From Streptomyces sp. TLI_171 (GTDB taxonomy: Bacteria > Actinomycetota > Actinomycetes > Streptomycetales > Streptomycetaceae), in the NCBI RefSeq assembly GCF_003610255.1, contig NZ_RAPS01000001.1, positions 1,178,001 through 1,242,000 of the forward strand: a DNA stretch of 64,000 nt, given 5' to 3'. This document shows positions 40,465 through 47,916 of the stretch, in pieces (the first letter of the stretch is position 1; each line of letters opens with the position of its first letter). The position numbers and the translations under genes are program-made. The notes beneath the pieces are model-generated. The model was not told where the DNA came from and made no database searches. It saw only the letters and a list, made by a program, of their open reading frames with translations.

Positions 40465-41313
40465 CTACCCGCCCGCCCCGGCCAGTACCTCGGCGGCCAG
40501 CCGGTCCGCGGCGTCCAGGACGGCCGCCAGGCTCTCCGGGTCGGGGCCGGCGGGCGCGAACAGGGCCTGCGCCCGGCGCTCGAAGTCCGTTGGCGCGCAG
40601 CCGAGTCGGCCGGCCGCGGCGACGGCGCCCTTCTCGTTGATCAGCCACTTACCGGCCCGCGCGTGCAGCACGTGCGCCAGCAGCCCGACGGCGCGGAACA
40701 GGCAGCCCGCGACGTAGCCGGCGTCGCCGCGCCCGGCGCCCTTCCGGGCGTTGGCGAGCACGAACGGCACTTCCCAGGCCCCGTCGGACTCCAGCGTCCG
40801 TGCCAATGCGGCCGGAAACTCGACGAGGTCGGCCCGCAGCGCGGTCAGCTCTCCGCCGGGGTCGGCGAGCACCCGTCCGAGCGCGAGTTCGCCGAGGTAG
40901 GCGTACGAGGGCACGCCGTACGGGTGGCCGGGCTGCTGGCCGGACACGTACCGCCCGGCCCGGGCCTCGGCGGCGTACCGGCGGACCCGCTCGACGTCCC
41001 GGTACAGCCAGTCGACGCGGGCCCGGCCGATGTCCAGCCAGCCGCCGCCGTCGACCCAGGGGCCCCAGGCGCCGGGGTCGGTGATCTCGACGGGACGGCC
41101 GCAGAGCTCGGCGGCGAGGTCGCGCAGGGCGGCGGTGTCGAGGCGGCCGGGGCGGTAGTACAGCCCGAGGTCGTAGTCCGAGCCCGGGGTGTGCGCGCCG
41201 CGGGCCCGGCTGCCGCCGAGGCAGACGCCGACGATGCCGCCGACGGCGGCCAGCCGGGCCGCGATCCGGCCCAGCTCGTTCTCGTCCAGTTCGGTGCCGT
41301 GGGTATCGTTCAT
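40465..41313 (-). CDS. nucleotidyltransferase (kanamycin-nucleotidyltransferase-like fold)
   Basis: A 282-residue nucleotidyltransferase. The N-terminal motif GVCLGGSRARGAHTPGSDYDLGLYY (about 28-52) is the GGSxARG...DxD pattern of the DNA-polymerase-beta superfamily, with the metal-binding Asp pair; a third acid is in WLDIGRARVDWLY. The C-terminal half is helical (LGELALGRVL, FVLANARKGAGRGDAGYVAG). Members transfer NMP to antibiotics, proteins or RNA; which applies here is unknown. ATG 41313 is the start. The downstream 105-residue protein gene follows by 5 bases. Confidence 0.88.
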   Translation of the reverse strand: MNDTHGTELDENELGRIAARLAAVGGIVGVCLGGSRARGAHTPGSDYDLGLYYRPGRLDTAALRDLAAELCGRPVEITDPGAWGPWVDGGGWLDIGRARVDWLYRDVERVRRYAAEARAGRYVSGQQPGHPYGVPSYAYLGELALGRVLADPGGELTALRADLVEFPAALARTLESDGAWEVPFVLANARKGAGRGDAGYVAGCLFRAVGLLAHVLHARAGKWLINEKGAVAAAGRLGCAPTDFERRAQALFAPAGPDPESLAAVLDAADRLAAEVLAGAGG

Positions 41314-41400
41314 CGCCCGCCACGATGCCGCAGCCGCCCCGGCCCCGCCACGGGATTTCGTCCCGGTCGGCGTGCCGCGGCGGCCCGTACGGCAGCAGGG

Positions 41401-41515
41401 CGCGGTGGGAGCGCCGCTCCGCTCCCACCGCGCCGTCCGGACGCCCGCCCGCACGGGCGTCCGGTCACGAACCGGCAGCTCCCGGGTCCGGCCCGCATGT
41501 AAGCCGGGCCCGGGA
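41401..41515 (-). terminator. three tandem hairpins after xylanase gene
   Basis: Three stems in a row: 41401-41413 with 41420-41432 (13 bp perfect), 41437-41447 with 41454-41464 (11 bp perfect) and 41480-41492 with 41503-41515 (13 bp, one G-U). They follow the xylanase stop (41531) on the minus strand and precede the nucleotidyltransferase start. Confidence 0.75.
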
Positions 41516-41530
41516 CGCTCCGGTCCTGGA

Positions 41531-42985
41531 TCAACCGGCCGTGCAGGCCACCCCGTTGAGGGCGAAGCCGGTCGCGGCGGCCGCGTTGCCGGTGTGGTTG
41601 GCCTGGAAGCCGAAGCTGGTCGAGCCGCCGGCCGGGATGGCCGCGTTGTACGACAGGTTGGTGGCGCCGACCTGCCCGCCGGCCGGGCTGACGGTCGCGT
41701 TCCACGCGTTGGTGACGGTCTGGCCGGAGGGGAGGACGAACTTCAGCGTCCACCCGTTGACCGTGCTCCCGCCGGTGTTGGTGATCGTCACGTTCTCGGT
41801 CAGGCCGGTGTTCCAGGCGCTGACCTGCGAACTCACCTTGCAGGCCGCGCCGGTGGGCGAGGACGGCGAGGTGGAGGCCGACGGGGACGGCGAGGTGGAG
41901 CCCGACGGCGAGGGCGAGGTGGTGCTGCCGCCGAGCGCCGTCACCACCGCGTTGTAGGCCGCCTTCGGCTGGTAGTTGGCGTCGTACATGGTGGCCGCGC
42001 CGTAGCCGGAGAAGAAGTCCGGGATCCACGAGTCGGGGTCGCCGACGCCCCACTGCGAGACGCCGACGCAACCGGTCACGGCCAGGCAGGAGTTGACCAC
42101 GTTGGCATAGTCGGTGGCCTGCTGGGCGAGGTTGGCGGCGCTGGCGGGGACGGGCATCCGGTCGTCCAGCTCGGTGATCGCCACGTTCACGCCGAGCGCG
42201 GTGAAGCGCTGGATGTTGGCCTTCAGGGTGCTGGGGACCTGGCCGACGATGAAGTGGCTCTCGAAGCCGACGCCGTCGATCGGCACGCCCTGCGACTTCA
42301 GCGTGGACACCAGCTGGTAGATGGCGTCGCTCTTCGCGCCGAGGCCCTCGATGTTGTAGTCGTTCAGGTAGAGCTTGGCGTTCGGGTCGGCGGCGTGCGC
42401 GGTGCGCAGCGCGTCGGCGATGTAGCCGGAGCCCATCGCGTTGGTGAAGGCGTCGGTGCGCAGCGTGCCGTCCTCGTTGAACGGCTCGTTGACGACGTCC
42501 CAGGAGTAGACCTGACCCTTGTAGTGGGTGGCCTCGGTGGTGATGTGGTTCTCCATCGCGGCCTGCACCTGGCCGGTGGGCAGGCTGCTCACCCAGGACG
42601 GCAGCTGGCTGTGCCAGACCAGGGTGTGGCCGCGCACCCGCATGCTGTGGGCCTTGGCGAAGGAGACGATCTGGTCGCCGGGGCCGAAGTTGAAGTTGCC
42701 GGCGGAGGACTCGGTGGTGTCCCACTTCATCTCGTTGCCGGGGGTGACCATGTCGAACTGGGTGCCCGCGATGGCGGTGATGGTGGAGCTGTTCAGGTTG
42801 GACTGGGTGAGGGCGGTGCCGAAGTAGCTGCCCTTGGCCTCGGCGAGGTCGCGCAGGGTGGTGCCGGCGGCTCCGGCCGGGCTGCTGCCGACGGTGGCGG
42901 CGGCCAGCAGTCCGCCGGCCGCTGCGAGGGCGAGTGCCGCGAGGGCGGGCGCCCGGCGTCGTGCCGCGCGCAACTGTGCAGCCAT
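41531..42985 (-). CDS. secreted GH10 endo-beta-1,4-xylanase with CBM2
   Basis: A 484-residue secreted enzyme. Residues 1-40 are a signal peptide (RAARRRAPALAALALAAAGG, cleavage near AGA-A). The GH10 barrel (about 42-350) has the acid/base Glu167 in WDVVNEPFNED, the nucleophile Glu272 in AITELDDR and the substrate motif RGHTLVWHSQ. A Ser/Pro/Thr linker (352-380) joins a C-terminal CBM2 (381-484) with terminal cysteines. It cleaves xylan outside the cell. The linker and CBM2 resemble those of the mannanase at 6530. ATG 42985 has GGAAGG seven bases upstream. A CGAATATTTCG near-palindrome and phased TTCGAC repeats lie about 100 bases upstream. Confidence 0.93.
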   Translation of the reverse strand: MAAQLRAARRRAPALAALALAAAGGLLAAATVGSSPAGAAGTTLRDLAEAKGSYFGTALTQSNLNSSTITAIAGTQFDMVTPGNEMKWDTTESSAGNFNFGPGDQIVSFAKAHSMRVRGHTLVWHSQLPSWVSSLPTGQVQAAMENHITTEATHYKGQVYSWDVVNEPFNEDGTLRTDAFTNAMGSGYIADALRTAHAADPNAKLYLNDYNIEGLGAKSDAIYQLVSTLKSQGVPIDGVGFESHFIVGQVPSTLKANIQRFTALGVNVAITELDDRMPVPASAANLAQQATDYANVVNSCLAVTGCVGVSQWGVGDPDSWIPDFFSGYGAATMYDANYQPKAAYNAVVTALGGSTTSPSPSGSTSPSPSASTSPSSPTGAACKVSSQVSAWNTGLTENVTITNTGGSTVNGWTLKFVLPSGQTVTNAWNATVSPAGGQVGATNLSYNAAIPAGGSTSFGFQANHTGNAAAATGFALNGVACTAG

Positions 42986-43084
42986 GGTTCGTCCTTCCGG
43001 GGGCGGGTGGGGTGCCCGGACCGTACGGCGGGCCGGGCACCCCGGGCAACGGACCGCCCGGAGGGGCTGCCACCTCGTCAACTC

Positions 43085-43119
43085 CGAATATTTCGACGGG
43101 TGTTCGACAGTTCTTCGAC
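43085..43119. promoter_or_regulatory. candidate xylanase regulatory region: CGAATATTTCG and 11-bp-phased TTCGAC repeats
   Basis: CGAATATTTCG (43085-43095) is a near-palindrome like CGAA-N-TTCG sites reported upstream of streptomycete xylanase genes. Three TTCGAC copies begin at 43092, 43103 and 43114, exactly 11 bases apart, as in heptamer direct repeats bound by SARP-type activators. The whole lies 100-135 bases upstream of the xylanase start. Confidence 0.5.
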
Positions 43120-43220
43120 GCACCGGGCCCCGACCTGCGGCGGTGTCGCGAAACAGCGGAGCGGCCGCGGTCCGCAGGGCGGGTCCGCGGCCGCTCCGGC
43201 CGGCCTGGCGGGTGCGAAAG

Positions 43221-43730
43221 TTACAGCACGTCAGCGGCTTCGCGGACGGCCGGACGGGCGGTCAGCTCCTTGCCCATGCAGATGCTCAGCTCGTGGTCCT
43301 TGTAGTAGCCGAACTTGCGGATGTCGACGTACCCCTCGGAGGCGTACAGCGCGATCGCCTCGGGCTGCAGGGTGCCGGTCTCCAGCACCAGCCGGGTCCG
43401 CCCGGCCTCGACGGCGGTGCGCTCCAGGTGGCGCAGCAGCGCGCGTGCGTAGCCCCTGCCGCGGGCGTCGGGGACCACGAACATCCGCTTCAGCTCGGCG
43501 TCGCCGTCCCGCAGGCCGTCCTGGTCGCGCTCCTTGGCGCGCCAGCCGCCGCAGGCCACCGGCCGACCGTCCTGGTAGCCGATCACGAACAGCCCGGCCG
43601 GCGGGTCGAAGTGGTCGGTGTGCATGGCGGTCTGGTCGCCGTCGCCGTACCGGCGGACGTACTCCTGCTGGACCTCGGCGGCGAGCTGCTGGGCGTCGGG
43701 GTGTCCGAAGCCGGTGGTGCGGATCTCCAT
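43221..43730 (-). CDS. GNAT N-acetyltransferase
   Basis: A 169-residue acetyltransferase of the GNAT superfamily. It has ELKRMFVVPDARGRGYARALLRHLE with the Arg/Gln-x-x-Gly-x-Gly/Ala acetyl-CoA loop, followed by LVLETGTLQPEAIALYASEGYVDIRKFGYYK. The second half is close to the acetyltransferase_1 group. Start ATG 43730. The substrate is unknown. It is upstream of the xylanase gene and on the same strand, but the 235 bases between include the xylanase promoter, so they are probably independent. Confidence 0.88.
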   Translation of the reverse strand: MEIRTTGFGHPDAQQLAAEVQQEYVRRYGDGDQTAMHTDHFDPPAGLFVIGYQDGRPVACGGWRAKERDQDGLRDGDAELKRMFVVPDARGRGYARALLRHLERTAVEAGRTRLVLETGTLQPEAIALYASEGYVDIRKFGYYKDHELSICMGKELTARPAVREAADVL

Positions 43731-43830
43731 GTCGGTCAAGGGTACGGGCCCGCGCCCGGCCGCCGGCGGCGAGGGTGCGGGCCCGAACGGAGGCCGGCCC
43801 GGGCGGGCGGGCCGACCGGGGGCGTGCGGG

Positions 43831-44232
43831 TCAGCGGGCGGTGAGGCGGGCCACCAGGTCGTCCTTGCCGAACATCCGGGCGGCGTCGAGGGCGGAGGGC
43901 ATGCCCGCGTTCGGGTCGGCGCCGTGGGCCAGCAGCGCGTCGACGACCTCGGTGGCGCCCTTGAAGACGGCCCCGGCCAGCGGGGTCTGGCCACGGTCGT
44001 TGGCGCGGTCGGGTTCGGCGCCGCGCTCCAGCAGCGCGGTGACCGCGGCGGCGTGGCCGTGGTACGCGGCCAGCATCAGCAGGGTGTCGCCGCGGTCGTT
44101 GGTCAGGTTGGCGGGGGTGCCGGCGTCGAGGTAGGCGGCCAGCAGGCCGGCGTCGCCGCCGCGGGCGGCTTCGAAGAGCCGGCCGGCCAGCGCGATGACC
44201 TCGGCGTCGGGCTGCGCGGTGGGGTCGGTCAT
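43831..44232 (-). CDS. ankyrin-repeat protein
   Basis: A 133-residue protein of three to four ankyrin repeats: AARGGDAGLLAAYLDAGTPANLTNDRGDTLLMLAAYHGHAAAVTALLERGAEPDRANDRGQTPLAGAV and another after it. Each repeat shows the TPL/TLLMLAA and G-AAAVTALL pattern. Ankyrin repeats bind proteins; in bacteria single ankyrin proteins of this size, often near catalases or as inhibitors, have varied roles. No signal peptide. Start ATG 44232. Confidence 0.9.
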   Translation of the reverse strand: MTDPTAQPDAEVIALAGRLFEAARGGDAGLLAAYLDAGTPANLTNDRGDTLLMLAAYHGHAAAVTALLERGAEPDRANDRGQTPLAGAVFKGATEVVDALLAHGADPNAGMPSALDAARMFGKDDLVARLTAR

Positions 44233-44530
44233 GAGGGTGTTCCGCCTTCCGGAGCGCGGCCGCGGCGGGCCGCTGGGACGTCAGGTCGTGCCACCGCGAA
44301 CGCTAGCGGACCGCCCGGGCCGAACGGCACGGGGTGGCGGTGCGCGGCCGTTCGGGCGAATTCCGGACGCGCCGGGCACGACCGCGCCCGGCGCGGGGAC
44401 GCCTGAGTGCGCCGGTGCGATCCACCGGCCGCACCCGGGCCGTGATCCGCCGGGGCCGCAGGACGTATACCGCCGATCCGGGCGACAGGTGAGATCCACC
44501 CGTTTGCCGCGCCACATCATCTATTACTTT

Positions 44531-44560
44531 TTGTCACCATGAAGGCACTTTCTGTAACAC
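44531..44560 (+). promoter_or_regulatory. housekeeping-type promoter
   Basis: TTGTCA (44531-44536), an 18-base spacer, and TAACAC (44555-44560), close to the primary-sigma consensus, 28 bases upstream of the GTG at 44589. The rest of 44233-44588 is A+T-rich leader without a gene. Confidence 0.65.
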
Positions 44561-44588
44561 TGTCCCCGCCCCTCGTGAGGAGCATCCC

Positions 44589-44783
44589 GTGATTCTCTCC
44601 ATCTCCGGCATCGTCCTGTTCGGCGTCATCGCCTTCCTCTTCTTCCGCCGGGACGGGCTGAAGATCTCGCATGCCCTGGTGTGCGCGCTGTTCGGCTTCT
44701 ACGTCGCGGGTTCCTCGATCGCCCCGAGCATCCAGGCGGGCGGCGCGAGCCTGGCCAGTCTGATCGGCGGCCTGAAGTTCTGA
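44589..44783 (+). CDS. small conserved membrane protein
   Basis: A 64-residue membrane protein with two likely transmembrane helices (ILSISGIVLFGVIAFLFF and HALVCALFGFYVAGSSIA) joined by a positively charged loop RRDGLKIS. The C-terminus is GGASLASLIGGLKF. I recall similar proteins in streptomycetes, always very short and next to an FtsK-like gene, but have no function for them. GTG 44589 has GAGGAG six bases upstream, and a good promoter precedes it. The FtsK-like gene starts 133 bases downstream. Confidence 0.8.
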   Translation: MILSISGIVLFGVIAFLFFRRDGLKISHALVCALFGFYVAGSSIAPSIQAGGASLASLIGGLKF

Positions 44784-44916
44784 GCGGTCCCTGCTCCTAG
44801 CGGCCCGGGCGCGGACCTCCCACCGCCCCGGGCCTTCTGCCCGCCGGACACCTGATCCCCTGTCAGGCGTGCGGCGGGCGCCCGCTCCTCCCGTCCCCCC
44901 TGCCTCCGGAGCCCGC

Positions 44917-46506
44917 ATGTCCCTCACCCGCCACCTCACCCGCGGCCGCGACCTGGCCCGCAGCGCCGGCGACCACGCCGCCGACGTGTTCGCGCCGCTG
45001 ACCCTGATCGGCCGCGGCCTGCGCCGCCACGCCGACTGGGCCAAGGCCCGCTGGACGGCCACCCCGAAGGAGCGGCGCGGCCCGACGCTGCTGGTCGGCG
45101 CGGCCGTGGTGCTCGGCGTCTTCCTGCTGCCGCACGGCCCGCTGCTGGCGCTGGTCGCGCTGGTCGCCTCCGCCGCCTGGGTCGGCCGCAGCCCCAAGGC
45201 CGCCCCGGAGCCCGAACCGGACGTCGCCGAGGTCAAGCTGACGGCCCTGTACGCGGCGCTCACCCCGTACTTCGGCGGCTACGACGACCCGGGCGCGCTG
45301 TACCGGCCGGACGGCGAGTGGCAGTCCGCGTTCGCGGGCTGGGAGTTCGACGCCGAGGGCAAGCTCGCCGCGCTGGAGATCGGCTACCCGGCGTACTTCA
45401 CCGACACCGAGCCGGCCGCCCGGACCCGGATCGAGCAGGTGGTGCAGGGCAAGGCGGGCCGCTCCCGGGAGTACCGCTTCGACTGGGACGAGGAGTCCAA
45501 CCGGCTGCGGGTCTGCGCGCTGGCTCCGCTGCCCGCCGACATCGTCGCGCAGCGCTTCGTCACCGCGCCGGGCGAGATCGTCCTCGGCTTCACCGACGGC
45601 GAGGGCAGTCGGCGCACCATCCCGGTCACCCAGGGCGGCGTGGACGAGCAGCAGCCGCCGGTGGTCTGGCGGGTCGGGCCGCGCTCGGCGGAGCCGCACC
45701 TGCTGGCGCTGAGCCAGGCCGGGTTCGGCACCTCGACGCTGCTGCGCTCGATCGCCCTGCAGGCGCTGCCGCACGGCGACCTGGTGGTGGTCGACGGGGC
45801 GAGCACCGGCGAGCACGCCTGCCTGGTGAACCGTCCGGGCGTGCACACCGTGGAGACCAGCCTGCACGGGGCGCTGGCCGCGCTGGAGTGGGTCGCGCAG
45901 GAGACCGAGCGTCGGCTGATCTCCCTGAACGCCGCCCGCCACCACGGGCTGCCCGCGCCCGCCGACGTCACCCGCCCGCTGTGGATCCTGCTCGACCACC
46001 TCACCGAGCTGTCCGAACTCGCCCACGCCGAGGGCCGCACCGACCCGCAGGAACTGCTGGAGGTGCCGCTGCGGCACGGCCGGGCGGCCCGCGTGACGGT
46101 GGTGTTCGTCGACGCCCTGGAGGCCCGCGACCGGATCTCCCCCACCGTCCGCACCTGCACCCGCGCCCGGGTGGTGCTCGGCCCGGTCACCGCCGAGTCC
46201 GCGGCCGCCGCGCTCGGCGTCCCGCTGGACATCGCGCCCGCCGCGCACACCCCGCCCGGCCGGGGCTACGCCCGGATCGGCGCCGCCGCTCCGGTCCGCG
46301 TCCAGGTCCCGGTCACCGTCGACCCGCTGGACGAGGACGCCCCCGCCGCGCTGCGGGAGGCGGTGATCGCGCTGCTGCCGCACCGCGACACCCGCACCGA
46401 GGCGGCCGCGCCCGTGGTCGCCGAACTGGTCGAGCCCGCCGAGCCCGAGCCGGTCGTCGACCTCGGCAAGGACGCGGCGCCGGTGCAGCCCCGTCCGGCC
46501 TACTAG
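44917..46506 (+). CDS. FtsK/SpoIIIE-like membrane protein with degenerate nucleotide-binding motifs
   Basis: A 529-residue protein: an N-terminal region with one or two membrane helices (LLVGAAVVLGVFLL, LLALVALVASAAWV, about 67-95), then an FtsK/TraB-like RecA domain. The P-loop reads SQAGFGTSTLLRSI at about residue 266, with Thr where the catalytic Lys should be. Walker B is LWILLDHL, with His in place of the usual Glu. It is therefore probably unable to hydrolyse ATP efficiently. FtsK family members translocate DNA through the septum; this one may be a structural or regulatory paralogue. It follows the 64-residue membrane protein gene and precedes rbpA. Confidence 0.82.
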   Translation: MSLTRHLTRGRDLARSAGDHAADVFAPLTLIGRGLRRHADWAKARWTATPKERRGPTLLVGAAVVLGVFLLPHGPLLALVALVASAAWVGRSPKAAPEPEPDVAEVKLTALYAALTPYFGGYDDPGALYRPDGEWQSAFAGWEFDAEGKLAALEIGYPAYFTDTEPAARTRIEQVVQGKAGRSREYRFDWDEESNRLRVCALAPLPADIVAQRFVTAPGEIVLGFTDGEGSRRTIPVTQGGVDEQQPPVVWRVGPRSAEPHLLALSQAGFGTSTLLRSIALQALPHGDLVVVDGASTGEHACLVNRPGVHTVETSLHGALAALEWVAQETERRLISLNAARHHGLPAPADVTRPLWILLDHLTELSELAHAEGRTDPQELLEVPLRHGRAARVTVVFVDALEARDRISPTVRTCTRARVVLGPVTAESAAAALGVPLDIAPAAHTPPGRGYARIGAAAPVRVQVPVTVDPLDEDAPAALREAVIALLPHRDTRTEAAAPVVAELVEPAEPEPVVDLGKDAAPVQPRPAY

Positions 46507-46630
46507 CCACTGCGGACCATAAGTGCACAAAATGTGACACGCCGGGTGATAACACCGCTCAGATGTGACAAAACGGGCGACCATGGGTACAAACAGGGGC
46601 GGCACGACAGGCGACGTATGTCCCCGGGAC

Positions 46631-46657
46631 GGGAATCTTCGTCGAAGGCCGAGCGTT
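46631..46657 (+). promoter_or_regulatory. SigR-type promoter of rbpA
   Basis: GGGAAT (46631-46636), 18 bases, then GTT (46655-46657), matching the SigR consensus GGGAAT-N18-GTT. rbpA is a known SigR (disulfide-stress) target in Streptomyces coelicolor. The region 46507-46630 may hold a second, housekeeping promoter, but I cannot fix it. Confidence 0.75.
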
Positions 46658-46720
46658 GGACCCAGCGACGAAGACAGCGACCACTAGTCCTGTGGGCAAG
46701 AAGCCCGGGAGGCACGATTC

Positions 46721-47095
46721 ATGAGCGAGCGAGCTCTCCGCGGCACGCGACTCGGGGCGACCAGCTACGAGACCGACCGCGGCATTGACCTGGCACCGCG
46801 CCAGACCGTCGAGTACGCATGCCAGAACGGACACCGATTCGAGGTTCCGTTCTCGGTCGAGGCGGAGATCCCCGTGGTGTGGGAATGCCGTTTCTGCGGC
46901 CAGGAGGCGGCACTCCTCGACGGCGAGGAGCCGGAGGAGAAGAAGACCAAGCCCACCCGCACCCACTGGGACATGCTGATGGAGCGTCGGACCCGCGAGG
47001 AGCTGGAGGAGGTCCTGGCCGAGCGCCTGGCCGTCCTTCGCTCGGGCGGGATGAACCTGGCGGTCCACCCGCGCGACTCCCGCAAGTCCGCCTAG
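46721..47095 (+). CDS. rbpA: RNA polymerase-binding protein RbpA
   Basis: A 124-residue RbpA, an actinobacterial transcription factor that binds RNA polymerase and the principal sigma factor and helps open promoters. Visible parts: the N-terminal tail RALRGTRLGATSYETDRG, a zinc-ribbon-like core with VEYACQNGHRFEVPF and VWECRFCGQEA (the CxxC pair), a basic linker (KKTKPTRTHWDMLMERR) and the sigma-interaction helix EELEEVLAERLAVLRSGG. The start ATG has GGGAGG upstream. It is preceded by a SigR-type promoter and followed by a strong terminator. Located on the core-gene side of the window. Confidence 0.95.
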   Translation: MSERALRGTRLGATSYETDRGIDLAPRQTVEYACQNGHRFEVPFSVEAEIPVVWECRFCGQEAALLDGEEPEEKKTKPTRTHWDMLMERRTREELEEVLAERLAVLRSGGMNLAVHPRDSRKSA

Positions 47096-47116
47096 CGGCG
47101 AGCGATCCGCACCACT

Positions 47117-47149
47117 GCCGAAGGGCCCCGGATTCCGGGGCCCTTCGGC
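47117..47149 (+). terminator. terminator after rbpA
   Basis: A 15-bp perfect stem (47117-47131 with 47135-47149) with the loop ATT, 21 bases past the rbpA stop. Confidence 0.85.
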
Positions 47150-47173
47150 GTTCCTGCTGCCCTCGTGCCTGAG

Positions 47174-47216
47174 CTGCCGGCAGCCGCCCGACGCAGTGTC
47201 GGGCGGCTGCCGGCAG
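47174..47216 (-). terminator. terminator after fxsA
   Basis: A 19-bp perfect stem (47174-47192 with 47198-47216) with the loop GCAGT, 14 bases past the fxsA stop on the minus strand. With the rbpA terminator it separates the convergent genes. Confidence 0.85.
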
Positions 47217-47230
47217 CGGGCGGATCAGGA

Positions 47231-47818
47231 TCAGGGGGTGATCGGCGGGCGGTAGCCGGTGTCCGGGCCCTGCGGGCCGACCGGCGGGTCGACGACCTCG
47301 CCCTGGACGACCTTGCCGTCCGGGCGGTGGATGCGCAGCTGCTCCTGCAGGCGCATCGCGTCGGCGATCCGGTCCGCGCCGACGGGGGCGGTGGAGCGCA
47401 GCACCGAGCCGGTGATCCGGCGGCCGAGGGTGCGCCACAGGGCGCGGGTCGGCGGCAGCAGGAAGGTCACCGCCAGCAGGTCGGACAGGAAGCCGGGGAG
47501 AATCAGCAGCACGCCGGCCAGCACCGTCATCGAGGTGCCGGTCTGGGGCTGCGCGGACTTCGGGTTCTGCGACAGCTCGACGGCCGCGCGGAAGGCGCGC
47601 GCCCCGGCGCGCTTGATCACCGTGCCGCCGACGAACACCCCCGCCAGCAGCAGGACCAGGGTCAGGAACCAGCCCACCCAGCCGGCCACCACCGTGACCA
47701 GCCAGATCTCCAGCACCAGCCAGGCGGCGATCAGGAGCGGCACGCTCCGGGCGAGCCGCCCGCGGCGGGCCGGACGGGCCGAGGTTGCTTGCTGGGACAC
47801 GGTACGGATCCACTCCAT
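47231..47818 (-). CDS. fxsA: FxsA family membrane protein
   Basis: A 195-residue membrane protein of the FxsA family. Three or four transmembrane helices: SVPLLIAAWLVLEIWLVTVVAG, WFLTLVLLLAGVFVGGTVI and MTVLAGVLLILPGFLSDLLAVTFLL, with the conserved GxxLILPGFLSD motif. The family's role is uncertain (named for suppression of F exclusion of phage T7 in Escherichia coli). The C-terminal tail is soluble and Pro-rich. It lies 98 bases downstream of lnt on the same strand and is closed by a strong terminator. Confidence 0.88.
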   Translation of the reverse strand: MEWIRTVSQQATSARPARRGRLARSVPLLIAAWLVLEIWLVTVVAGWVGWFLTLVLLLAGVFVGGTVIKRAGARAFRAAVELSQNPKSAQPQTGTSMTVLAGVLLILPGFLSDLLAVTFLLPPTRALWRTLGRRITGSVLRSTAPVGADRIADAMRLQEQLRIHRPDGKVVQGEVVDPPVGPQGPDTGYRPPITP

Positions 47819-47916
47819 CGCGGTGCTCTCCGCGGCGGCCGGCGACTCCGGCCCGCCCTAACGGCACCACCCAGCACAACGGACCTCGGCGCCGTCGTGT
47901 TCCTCGCCCCGCCGGG

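Noticed and set aside
41189..44134. 981-codon plus-strand open frame
   Set aside because: Shadow of the xylanase and neighbouring minus-strand genes; low-complexity Ala/Gly/Arg sequence.
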